Shown: piece by piece, positions 1 through 12,500 of the stretch | Numbering within the stretch: the first letter of the stretch is position 1 | Layout: each line of letters begins with the position of its first letter | Assembly (NCBI GenBank): GCA_948146395.1 | Contig: OX411544.1 | Span: 32,818,457 to 32,882,456 of the forward strand | Source of the DNA: Fragum whitleyi | Taxonomy: Eukaryota > Mollusca > Bivalvia > Cardiida > Cardiidae | Reading direction: 5' to 3' | DNA length: 64,000 nt | Made by a program: the position numbers and the translations under genes | Notes under the pieces: generated by a model | The model's input: the letters and a program-made list of their open reading frames with translations, nothing else | Databases searched by the model: none | What the model was told of the DNA's origin: nothing

Positions 1-262
1 CAATTGACTCCTAAATCTCAGGAGTTAGTGTCGATTTCTGATATTGGTATAATTTTTCTGTCTGTCAGTCCGTACTTCAAAATTTTTCGAACCTAAATCC
101 TACAGTTACTGGCTGCAGATGAAATTTTCATAGAATGTTACATTGTCTTGGGCGTATTGTTGGGGCTTGGCAATTTTACTGGGTAATTATGTGGTGGCAT
201 AATTTGTGATCCGGGTACTCTTGTTGAACTTTCATAAAAAATTGTGTTTGAATAATGGATAT

Positions 263-417
263 ATAAGGTTGTGGACCAGTAATAGTAAGGAATTCATGAT
301 TTTCACATTTCACAATGTTAACCAAGGTTTCCTAATGGAATCATTAGGAAACCTCAGTTAACACACTGGTTCATGACTTCTGAATAAGTGCGTAACTATT
401 ACGGATCTACTACTTTA
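263..417. repeat. Hairpin MITE family M1, copy 1
   Basis: An element of about 155 bp with ends ttaaggtagtgg-type / ccactacctta-type and a central inverted repeat aaccaaggtttcctaat / attaggaaacctcagtt. It ends 38 bp before the acceptor of exon 1a. Confidence 0.75.
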
Positions 418-455
418 ATAATTTAATTGCTTATTTTGAATGTTTTCAATTTCAG

Positions 456-493
456 CCTCTTGCAAGAATTTTGATGCATGAAAACAGTTGACA
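456..493 (+). other. CEP128: 5' UTR part of exon 1a with two tiny uORFs
   Basis: The acceptor tttcaatttcag ends at 455, so this exon is internal to the transcript and a non-coding exon should lie upstream, outside the window. Two short upstream ORFs are visible: ATG at 474 ending in TGA at 489-491, and ATG at 478 ending in TGA at 499-501, which overlaps the main start. An in-frame TGA at 479-481 shows that translation of the main frame cannot begin further upstream. Confidence 0.6.
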
Positions 494-532
494 ATGGATG
501 ACAAAGTTCACAGACTCACAGAAAACCTAGAG
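494..532 (+). CDS. CEP128: CEP128 coding exon 1a (start codon)
   Basis: Encodes MDDKVHRLTENLE, residues 1-13. The ATG has A at -3 and G at +4, a good initiation context, and an in-frame stop lies 15 nt upstream. The donor is GTGGGT at 533, phase 0. It joins in frame to exon 2 to give LTENLEGTSRNLKSLD, which resembles the start of vertebrate CEP128. Confidence 0.8.
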
Positions 533-3500
533 GTGGGTGCTGAATATTTAATCATATGTTACACAGATCTACTCTCTCACCTTCAAACATGATCCTTTAC
601 AATCTGAGACTGAACTGTCTTTTGAAAATGGTTAAACAGTGTTTGAAAAATGGCCTAATCATGAACAGAACCCACTAATAATCAACCAATAAGGAATTCA
701 ATGTATTGCATCCACCCCTTTATCTCTCAGTTATCTCTCTTTTGACATTTCTATAAACTAAGCAACAATACCTTATATAGTAGTACTACATATATTTATG
801 TGCTTGCACCCAAAACTATGTTTGGGAGTTATATAGGAGGGAGCTTATCGGTCGGTACTTCTGTAGCCATTTTTTTAAGCAATTGATATGCAGATTTCAT
901 TTAAACTTTACAGATGTGATCAGTATCAAGCAGAGATGTGCGTGTGAAATTTTTGTTACCATTCATGGACTTTTGCAAGAGTAATGCCTTTTTGATGGCT
1001 CTTGATGGAAAATGGCTTTTCCTTATCGACAAGCACTTGTAGGGGGGGGTATTAATCCACTCTGCGACAGTTTAGTTCATCTTGCTCTAACAAACGCACC
1101 TTGGGTTTTTCATATTTTTACTTATGATTGGAAATCCTCAGGCTCATGCATACTAGTAAATGCTTCAGGCTACTTTTTTTTAGCTCGCCCGGGACGAAAG
1201 TCTCGGAAGAGCTATTGTCATACCCTCGGATGTCGGATGTCGGCTTCAGCGTCGGCGTCAGCGTCGGTGTCGGCGTCCGCATTAGGTTAAAGTTTTTTAT
1301 TTCTATCAATATTTATCCTAGAGGCTTTATTTTTTACAGAAACACTCATTAGGGCATAGGCTTTCATTTGAGACCAACATCCATGTTGAAATGACCTTTA
1401 GACTGTGACCTTGACCCTTTCAAAAAACTTTAACCAAAAACTTTAACCAAAAACTTTAACCAAAAACTTTAACCAAAAAAACTTTAACCTTGCTTATATT
1501 TTCTGTAAGCTTTAAACTAGAGACATCATTACTTCATATGCACACTCATTAGGTGATAGGCTTTCACCATAGACAAAGGTCCTTGCAATTTGACCTTGAC
1601 CTTGACCCTTTGTGGACTTAGGAAAACTTTAACCAAAAAACTTTAACCAAAAACTTTAACCTTGCATATATTTTTTTAATGCTCTAACCTAGGGATATCA
1701 TAGCTTCATATATATACTCACCAGGTGAAAGGCTTTCACCAGAGACCAAGGTCCTTCACAATTTGACCTTGACCTTTACCATTTGTGGACTTAGAAAAAC
1801 TTTAACTGGAAAGTTTAATTAAAAACTTTAACCTTGCTTATTATTTTCTGAAAGCCTTAACCTAGGGACATCATTACTTCATATACATACTCATTAGGTG
1901 ATAGGCTTTTGTTAGAGATCAAGGTCCTTGATAATTTGACCTTGACCTTTTATGAACTCAGAAATACTTTAACCGAAATTCTTTTTCAAAAACTTTAACC
2001 TTGCTTATATTTTCTGAATGCTTTAACCTTGGGACATCATTACTTCATATACATAGTCACCAGATGAAAGGTTTCACCAGAAACAAAGGGCCTTGACGCT
2101 TTGACCTTGACCTTTTATGGACTTGGAAAAACTTAAACTGAAAAACTTTAACCAAAAATTTAACCTTGCTTATATTTTCTAAATGCTTTACTCAGGGACA
2201 TTATTACTTCATACACATACTCACTAGGTGATAGGCTTCTACAGAGACCAAGGTCCTTCACAATTTGACCTTGATCTTGACCTTTTGTGGACTTAGAAAA
2301 ATTTTAAAGAAAAACTTCATGATTGATACAAAGAAATTCCATTGGTAACCTCATCTGCTTGTAGGCTTTCACTTTACCCTAACCTCATACATGCAATTAA
2401 AACAAAAAAGTTTTTATAATTCATAATTACTACTCAAACAGATATATATAAGATCATGGACTTTAACATTGAAAGAAACCACTTTGAACTTGGGTCTTTG
2501 GTCAAGCGCTGTTTGTGACAAGCAGCTGTTTGGGCGAGCTACGTTGTCCGCGGACAACTCTTGTTCCCAATTTCAATTAATTTTTTACCAAGACTTTATG
2601 CTTAGATAATTGTTCCATTTCTGCTTTAATACTTCAAAAAGGTTTTGAAATCAATAATGTTAATTACATAAATAGTGAATTAATGTTTAGACTAAAGCAA
2701 ATTGTTATATGAATCTAAAATTTGAGGAAATTCTCATAATGTTCATCAGGTCATTATTTTAAGCTTTTCTGATGGAATTGGGTAAGAAAAACTGGAAAAT
2801 GCAAAAAATATCAAATTTCTGATTAGGGGTTATTTTCAATTTGTAAACAAACTTTACTCCTCTTGTGTGATGAATTCTTATCAAATAATTTAAGTGTATT
2901 GAACTGAAGGTTTTGACAGTAGGTAAATATAAATGATATCATTTGATGTATACTCATTCCTTATAAGATTATATTGAAAAATTGGCTATAACCTTGGGTA
3001 ATATTCTTAAGTCTTTAGCCATTACACTTTATGGTTTTTTATCAACCTTTGAAGGGCAAAACATTGTGGAAAGAGAAATAAACACTCTTAAAAGAAGCAA
3101 TTCTTATCAATTTTAATGTATCTTCATAAAAATAGCACATAAAGTTTATAAATGGTATCATTGAGTTATCACTTTCCTGTTTTACAAAATTATTGACCTG
3201 TCCAAATTCAAAGGTTTTGCAGATGGAAATTTAGAGTGGATTTAGATTGAAAAATAACCATTCAGTAGGATAGAAAATAGTGTGGAAAAAAAAAGAAATT
3301 GCTTGTCAGAAGCAATTTCTTCTTTCTTCACAATGTTTTCTCAATCATAAACTCACAGGCACCTAAAAAGCGGGGATTAAACAGCAAAGGGTTATTGTCA
3401 TAGAATTCTGTCATTGATCCAGTCTTAAAGATTAGTTCTCTACGAGGCTCATATTTGACCCTTATACTAGGGTTTTCACTCTCAGAAATAGAAAGTATAT

Positions 3501-6500
3501 TTCATTTATTTTGACCCCTTAACCCTTTGCTGTTTAATCCCTGCTTTTTACATGCCTGTGATTTTATGATTGAGAAAACATTGTGAAAAAGAAGAAATTG
3601 CTCCTGACAATCAATTTCTTCTTTTCCCACACTATTTACTACCCTACTGAATGGTTATTTTTCAAATTAAATCCACTTTAAATTTTTGTCTGCAAAACCT
3701 TTGAATTTGGACAGGTCCAAAATTTTGTAAAACAGGAAAGGGTTAAATCTTCTTTCAGGGGGTCATTTCCACACTTGAATTTTCAGTCATGCAATTTGAT
3801 ACTGTTGCAAATTATATATGTATTGGAATAGACTCCTTCATATCTTTAAAAGAGATTAGTTTAATATGAATATTTTATAAAGTTATGATGGAGGTAGGTA
3901 TTCAAAAACATCAATCAGCATAACCAGAATCATTTACTTAGTTTCCTCTCATTTTATTGATTTGACCCCTTGAACACCAGCTTTGACTTTAAGGCAGTGG
4001 ACCCGTAACAGTTCTGTAATGTCTCGTAAGTAATGAGCTTTAACAGTGTTAACCGAGGTTTCCGAAAGATTTTCATTAGGAAACCTCGGTTAACATTGTG
4101 AAAGGTCATGAGTTCAAAAATGTTGCAGAACTATTACTGGTCCCTAACTTAAATTTCACAGTCAAGTTCTCAATGAGTCCTGTATTTTAAAAAGCTAGCT
4201 CAAGCCCTGATATTTTTTAGTAGAAGTTAACGAGCAGTCTTGAATTGGCTACATGTATTTTAACTTTGATAATCTACTTGTTTGAACCTCATACATTTAC
4301 ACAATTCTCTCTGCAACAAACAATTTGGATTTAACATGAAACCTAATGCCTATTCAGATTCAATCAATGATAGCCTCAAACTGTGTGATTTTCAATAATA
4401 TAGCCTGAACCAGCTATAAAATCAATGTAATCAAGTATCACATGTATAGTTTAATTACAGAACAATAGGCTGGATCAGTAGACTGTGAAGTGTGAAGATT
4501 AGCTTTGCATCTACATGTTCCAGTGTTTATGCCATATATTGAATGAAAACATCAATACAATATTGAATATAGATGCACAATTTTAAGTAAGTGATCAAAG
4601 GTGAATTTCATCATTACACTGTATAGATAAAAATCAACCTTTGATCACTCACTCAAACTAAGTCTTGTGCATCTATATTTCACTCATGATGAAGGTCTTA
4701 TTATAACCCCATTTAGCAATTGTTAAAAAATATGTAAACTTTTCCACCATTTAATTAGAGTATTTATATGGCGATAAAAAAATATATACTCTTCTACCTA
4801 TAAATGTGTAGAATCAATTTTACTTAGACATACTCAATCCAGTTTTTTTTAACCAACTTTCTTAACACTCCCACCCACCCAAATAAAAGCTTTCAAAAAT
4901 ATTGTAGAAAATGAAGAAATTGTATATAATAAGCAATATGATAATTTCTAACAATTTTTTCTGACAGTCGTTTTGAAATTGTCACCTTTACTCATTGAGT
5001 AAATATTTCTCTGGGTGTAAGTACACACATATATATTTTGGTGCATTGTACATGCACTTTAAAGAGCTTCCATATTAGAGAACATATCTATTTTTCAGTT
5101 ACCAGCACTGTGTTCAGAATGACAAATCTGTGCAAAGCAAGATAGAATTTGAAAACTGTTTGCACTCTATTATCATCTTGAACACAGTGCAGTATTTGCT
5201 GTTGCTACTTTAGCATATCATAGAAGATGGTTACTTGTTACATGTTTAAAATCAATGGTTCAGGACTAACCTTGAATGAGAGCTTTTAACATATGGATAT
5301 GAAAATTTTAATTATATAGACCTACACAAAAGGACTACTATTGGAGAAATGAATGTCTCTACACCTAACCATAAACCTATTGTAACTCATATTGTGTCTA
5401 TAAATTACTTATAATTGGTTTTCAAAATCACCCGTCAGGACATATGGCTTTAAGCCACATAATACAATAGATTTACTACTTAACTCTCATAGCTTGTGCA
5501 AATATCTGACTTTGTCTTATAATGCATTTACAGCCTCTCATAAGAAAGGCAGACTAGAAGGAGAAAAACTTGTTTGAAATTTTACATAAATTTCTTTACC
5601 CTCTGTTCAGAAACGTTTACAAGGAAGCAGTGTTATTCTGTCTTGTTCAAAGGAATAGATTAATTGATGAATTGAAAATTGTTGCAACTGTAGTGAAGGA
5701 TTCAATTTGGATTTTATTAAAGTTGTTACCCTAAATTACAGAAGTTTGATTTTGGAGTAGTTCTAGTCAAGTTTAAATATATGAGTTTTCAAAACTAGGA
5801 AAAGTTTAATTTCTGAATCATTGTTGGACTATATGATTGTCAGTTGTTCTCCAGTGGAAAGATCAAAAAAAAAACAACCTTGCAATATGTTCTTGTAAGA
5901 AGTTTATTTTGATGATGATAACAGATGAGAATGGAATATCTATTTAAAGGATAATTGAAAAATACATATTTTGAAAGGGATTCAAACATGCAGACAAAAA
6001 ACATTTTGCCATAAACCTCTGGTGAATGTGGTCCGCTAACACTGGTATATGAGAAATGGCTGAATCTCCATATAAGAAAATTGCAGATAATTTAGAGGTA
6101 ATGTACAGTCAATCTTGCTGGAGGGACCACGCCTATTAAACGACCAATTTTATTATGCAACCGTTTTCAGAATCCCCTTTCTCAGTTAAAGATATCTGAC
6201 AAAATGGATATCATTGTTCCAAACTTTATTATAAATTATTCCTATGTTGTTAAAACTCAATAGAATCGTCTCATTGAGACGATTCTTATGAGTGATTTAC
6301 AACACAGAATATTGAGAAATTCTAAAAAATATACATACTCAATAAAATTTATGTTTCCTATTTGTAAACAAAACTTGTATTAAGCAACCATTTTCTTTAA
6401 CTACTGCTTTTTGGTGGTCCCATTAGTGGTCGCTTAATACAAGTTTTACTGTAATTGTGTAGTTGTGTTTTAAGTAATATTTGTCTATGTATTACTGCTA

Positions 6501-9500
6501 AACATGCATGAAATATTAGACTTGATGACAATGAAATATTTGAAGTGAGAAAAATGCATGAATTTATATCATCCATTTACAATTGTGTGACTGATAATCT
6601 GACCTTGCTCATAAGTGACTGTATTTTATCTTTGGAAATATATGTTTAAAATTAAGGTCAAATTCATTTAAACGGTTTGTGAGGAGAAAAATGAAATCCA
6701 ACTCTAATTGATGATTTGAGTAATTTTATCATTTTTTTTTATTTCAATGTGACATTTTCAAGTTTCTTACTGTCCTATTTTTGTGCAGAGGACAAAATTG
6801 ACCCATCATTTGTCTTTTAGGCCCTTTTCCCTTTAATTTGAGGTGAATTTCCTGTAAACAATCATATAAATCATTGTTCAGATGAAAATCATCTTAAATT
6901 AGAAAAGAAGTCTCAAAAAGTTCCGAAAATCTAGGCATTTGAAGTGGGGTTTCTTGTTAAAAAAATATAGGGATGCTACTATTAGGGAGGGCGCTATTAT
7001 TAGAAAAAATATGGTAGACTGTACCAGCCGACCTTGACTGTTAAATTAGAAGATGCATTTCAAGATCATTAAAAGTAAGAGCTTTTAAATAAGTTTTGAA
7101 GTTGTAAGCAAAATTCAAAAGGACAGATTCACACTGTTTATAAAATATTCTCGCAGGATAATAAGGGGCATAATTGTATTTTCAGGTAATGTTTTATATA
7201 AAAATAAAACATATCAACCTGTTGTGAAGTAATGGATTAAAGACAGAATCTGAATAAAAACTACCAAATTGCTAAATTGACATAAAAATCAGTCTAATCT
7301 ATCTAAAGCTAGCTCTCCCCTTCAGCATGATATTGAACTTTATATGTAACTTAGGTAGACATTGACCATATTGAAAGTATTGAACATTTTATGAGGTCTT
7401 GATAAGATCTCAATGGTTTTCCAATATGTTTATTCACACAGAAAAATCAGTTCAAAGTTTAGAGAAAGGTGTAGATTTAAATCCTGTATGTAAATTAAAC
7501 GGCATAGTGCCCCCATATTTATTTGAATACACACTAAACATAAAGTTGAAAATACAGCACATAGAATGGGTCTAAATGTATCAAACCTACAAAAGTCTAC
7601 AGAATGGCTTTTCTCAGTCTTCTCTGACTCTTAGAATAAGAATTTTTATCTTACCAGTATATTTCGTTGGGTGCAATTACTTGTAAAGTTTTGAGAAATA
7701 TTTCAGGCTTTTTGGATAAAAAACTTCATATTTCTGTCAACATTTTCAGAAATAGTGTTTTTGCCTTAAAATCATATGAAAGCTTATTTTTGATGATTGT
7801 TTTTTTTTGTAAAAATATCTGCGCATGTGCTAAAAGCAATTTACTGTGGCATTGACTTAAGCCTTGAAATTTTGAAGGTGTCTGTGGTCTAGATGTAGAA
7901 AAGGTCATTCTTTCCATGAAACAGATTAGAAAGAAATAATTTCAAGTTGTAAGAATTTAATTTCAATCATATCTAAATATTTATCTCTAGAAAATTTATA
8001 TGATAGTATTAGCATTATGTAACCTTGTGTTCTCATTTTCTGTTTTCAGGGTACAAGTCGTAACTTGAAGAGTTTAGATCGTATGTTAGATCAGTATCGA
8101 GATGTAAGCAGAGATCACAGATACAATGTAGACAGGGTAAGTATGTTTTGGCATAGTACTGGTATTTAAAATCTTTTTTTCAATGGGCATTTTCAGTAAA
8201 GGATTATTGAAATTGAGAATATTTGATGTATTGTCTTTTTACAATCAAAATGACATAATTATGAACAGCTTGAAAAAAGCTGTCTTTATGACATTTTACG
8301 TCACCTATTGAAGATATGATACTTTTTTTAGTTGGCACATTTGAAATTTTGTTCACAGACATTTACCTGTCTTTGAAAAAGTATTTATACCGGTAAGTAT
8401 ATTCTGCCAATGACACAAAGACATTATTAGTTGTATCTTGTTCATTTATTCAAATTTTTCTGGTGCTATCATCTCACTAAAATATTATTATTTTTGCATG
8501 TCATTTTAAAAAAGGCACTTTCACTTAGATATACAGTTAACCATTTTTAGCTCACCTGAGCACGCAGTGCTCAAGGGAGCTGTTGTGATCGATCATTGTC
8601 CGGCGGCCGTCTGTCCATCTGTCCGTCTGTCCGTCACGGCGTCAACTTTTTCTTTAAACGACATCTCCTCCTAAACTGATGGGTCAAAATCAACCAAACT
8701 TGGCAGAAATATTCCTTGGGTGGTCCCTTATGAAAATTACTCAAATGGAAAGGATCTGTGCCATATCACGGGAAAAGGGGCCTTAATGACAAATTTCTTG
8801 TTTACACTCTAGAAGCCACAAATATGGTCCAATTTTCATGAAACTTGGTCAAAATGTTTGTTTGGTCATGAGGATGAAGTCTATTGAAAATGGGAAGGAT
8901 CGGTGCCATATCACGGGAAAAGGGGTCTTAATGACAATTTTGTCAACAATTTCTTTGAACGACATCCCCTCCTAAACTTATGGGTCACAATCAACCAAAC
9001 TTGGCAGAAATATTCCTTTGGTGGTCCCTCATGGAAATTGCTCAAATGGAAAGGATCCGTGCCATATCACGGGAAAAGGGGCCTTAATGACAAATTTCTT
9101 GTTTACACTCTAGAAGCCACAAATATGGTCCAATTTTCACGAAACTTGGTCAGAATATTTGTTAGGTCATGAGGATGAAGTATATTGAAAATGGGAAGGA
9201 TCGGTGCCATATCACAGAAAAAGGGGGTCTTAATGACAATTTTGTCAACCATTTTTTTAAACGACATCTCCTCCTAAACTTATGGGTCAAAATCAACAAT
9301 TGGCAAAAATATTCCTTGGGTGGTCCCTTGTAAAAATTGCTAAATTGGAATGGATTGGTGCCATATCACGAGAAAAGGGGCCTTAATGACAAATTTCTTG
9401 TTTACACTCTAGATGCCACAAATATGGTCCAATTTTCATGAAACTTGGTCAGAATATTTGTTAGGTCATGAGGATGAAGCCTATTGAAAATGGGAAGGAT

Positions 9501-12500
9501 TGGTACCATATCACAGAAAAAGGGGCCTTAAAGACAATTTTGTCAACCATTTCTTTAAACGACATCCCCTCCTAAACTTATGGGTCAAAATCAACCAAAC
9601 TTGGCAGAAATATTCCTTGGGTAATCCCTTGTAAAAATTGCTAAATTTGAATGGATTGGTGCCATATCATGGGAAATGGGGCCTTAATGACAAATTTTTT
9701 GTTTACACTCTAGATGCCACAAATATGGTCCAATTTTCATGAAACTTGGTCAGAATATTTGTTAGGTCATGAGGATGAAGTCTATCGAAAATGTGAAGGA
9801 TCGGTGCCATATCACTGAAAAAGGGGTCTTAATGACAATTTTTTTGTTTACTCTCTAGAAGCAACAAATATGGTCCAATCATCATGAAACTTTGTCAGAA
9901 TGTTTGTCAGAATGTTTGTTAGGTCATGAGGATGAACTCATTTGAAAATGGGAAGTATCCATGCTGGAAAAGGGGCCTTAATGACAATTTTCTTGTAAGA
10001 GCTCCAAACACCACAATAAAATGCAATCTTCATGAAATGTGATCAAAATGGTTGCCAGATCACAAGAATGAACTCTGTTGAAAATGGGAAGGTTCATGCC
10101 ATATCATAGGAAATGATGTCTTAATGATAATTTACTTGAAATATCAGGTGAGCGATTTAAGGCCCTCAGGGTTCTCTTGTTAACTGTTATTAGGGGTACA
10201 AAACCTAAAACCTTGGATTTGAAAAAAGTGTTGTTTTGGAGTACAATTGTAATTAGTTGTCCTCATTTACAGCTGAGAGACGATATTGGTAAAACCCACC
10301 AACAGATCAGAGAAGAACGCAGGGCACAACAGAGAGATTATGGGGTACTTTCATTAGTAATTTCATACTTTTAATAAGCTCTGCCCTTGGATTTTACCTT
10401 TTGCACATAACTCCTCCTTCATCATACTTTATTCAAGAACACATCATAGTGAAAAGAAATTATTTCATAAGGACGAAATTAAATTTCAAGACTTCTTTAA
10501 ATACATGTACTTTTAGAGATAGTAATAATTCATCACTAAACATCACTTTTCACCATATAGATCTCTTTTATATCAATGGCTCAGTCCAAAACAGTTGTAA
10601 CTCCCTATATGTTTATAGGGAGTTACAACCGTTTCACAATGAGCCATTGGTTTGAGACCTGTCAAGCAAAAAAAGAGGCCATTTTGAAATTCTATGTGTC
10701 AAAGTTGAAAAAGTAAAAAAAAAAAAAAAATTTGATGAATCAAACGATTTCTCAGAAGATTTATACAATAAAAACATGGCACGTAGAATAACATTTGGGG
10801 ATTTAGAAAGTGTCTAAAAAGGGAACAGTTTTGACTCTGGTCAGGCTTTGTAACCTGTGCAGTCTAGCTAGGGTCAAAACTGTGAATCTACATCAGTAAG
10901 TTCCTTTTTGCTTGACAGGTTAAAAACTATATTCAAAAGATGGTGAGAGTATTATCTAATTTCATGGAAGTATGAAACTAAGAACCTAATCACACTAAAA
11001 ATATGTGAAGCTGATTCATACATGAGTGTGATTGGATTTTTAGTTTCATACCTCGATGAAATAAAAAAATACTTTCATCATAGCTTACATTCTTTTTTCA
11101 AGCAAAAACGGAAAGATTTTACCCTCAAATACATGGTTTATTTATGGGATTACTTTCCATGGAAGCATTGAAAAAAGCTGCGTAATTAAAATTGTTTTCA
11201 TTGAGTAATGAATTTATAATCCAATCAGACTGCACAAATATTGGTGAACAGACCTAGAATTTAATCATTTCACCTTCTACTCAAAAGTTCCTAGCAACGT
11301 ATACGTATATCTAAAGGTAAATCTTCATCCTTTCCACTCTGGTAAATGTATTTCAGTGGAGTCCTGTTAATATCAACTCCTTTTTCTCAACACTTTTGTA
11401 GCCCTTAACCAGAAGTTGCTATTTAGAGGATGTTTTTTTCTTTAATTTCTATTTGTTGTGCACAGAATTATTTGCTATTAAGGTAGTACACCCATATTCA
11501 TTCTGCAACATTTTGGAACTTGTGATCTTTCACAATGTTGACCAAGTTTTCCTAATGAAATAATCAGAAAACCTTGGTTAACACTATTAAAGTTCGTTAT
11601 TTCCAAACCGTTGTGGAACTATCGGGGGTTCACTACCTTAGGCAGTGAGTTTCTAGTGTCAGGGTCTCAATTAAGAGGACTCAACTGTATCTTTTTCAAA
11701 CTGACATATTGAGGCTTTTTCCACTATCAAGGACATTGAATTTAAATCTTCTATCCAAGCCCCAAAATCAAAGTACAAGGCTCCAGAAGGTCATACTCTT
11801 CTAATATGGAATATCTTTTCTTTGTGTTTGTATAATTTAGAGATGAAGATATTATTTTTAATTACATTGAGTTATGAATCTAGAACCCTAATCACTCTTT
11901 ATGAATATGCAAAGCCAATTCATACATGAGTGTGATTATGTTTTTCATTTCATACATCAATGAAATTGAAAATACTCTCTTCATGAGAAAATCTTCATAG
12001 ATAAACATATTTCTTAAGGGACAACTTTGCTTGCAAGCTTCAAAATTAGCAGTGTACTAAAAATTGTTTTCATTAAGGAATAAAAGCATTTTTTCAACCA
12101 ATCAGAAGGAATAAAAATTGATGGAAACCAATGATATTAAATCATTTAATCTTGTTTATTTCTTAAGAGTGATAGTGAGTATGAAGTATCACCTACCCGT
12201 AGACGGAGAAAACCTCGCAGATCAACTGTACGATTTGCAGACGACATGAACAGAGAATTACATGATTTACATCATGCAGTAAGAGATCTCTCAAGCGATC
12301 ATCTCAACCTGGAAACGACATTTAACAGAGAAGTGGAAAGAAGGGATGGGTAAGTTGTGCCTTTATATTTTCTGTCTTATAACTTTACAAATATCAGTGT
12401 GATAACATCCAGTATGATATATCTTTATAATATCACACAGCTATTTTTAGAACAATGATATAATGCCGTTATTTTTAGAAACTTGCATTTCAGTTTGAAA

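Noticed and set aside
1400..2330. CRISPR-like array
   Set aside because: Monomers of about 170 bp are wholly repeated with no unique spacers, in eukaryotic DNA; it is a tandem-repeat core of a mobile element.
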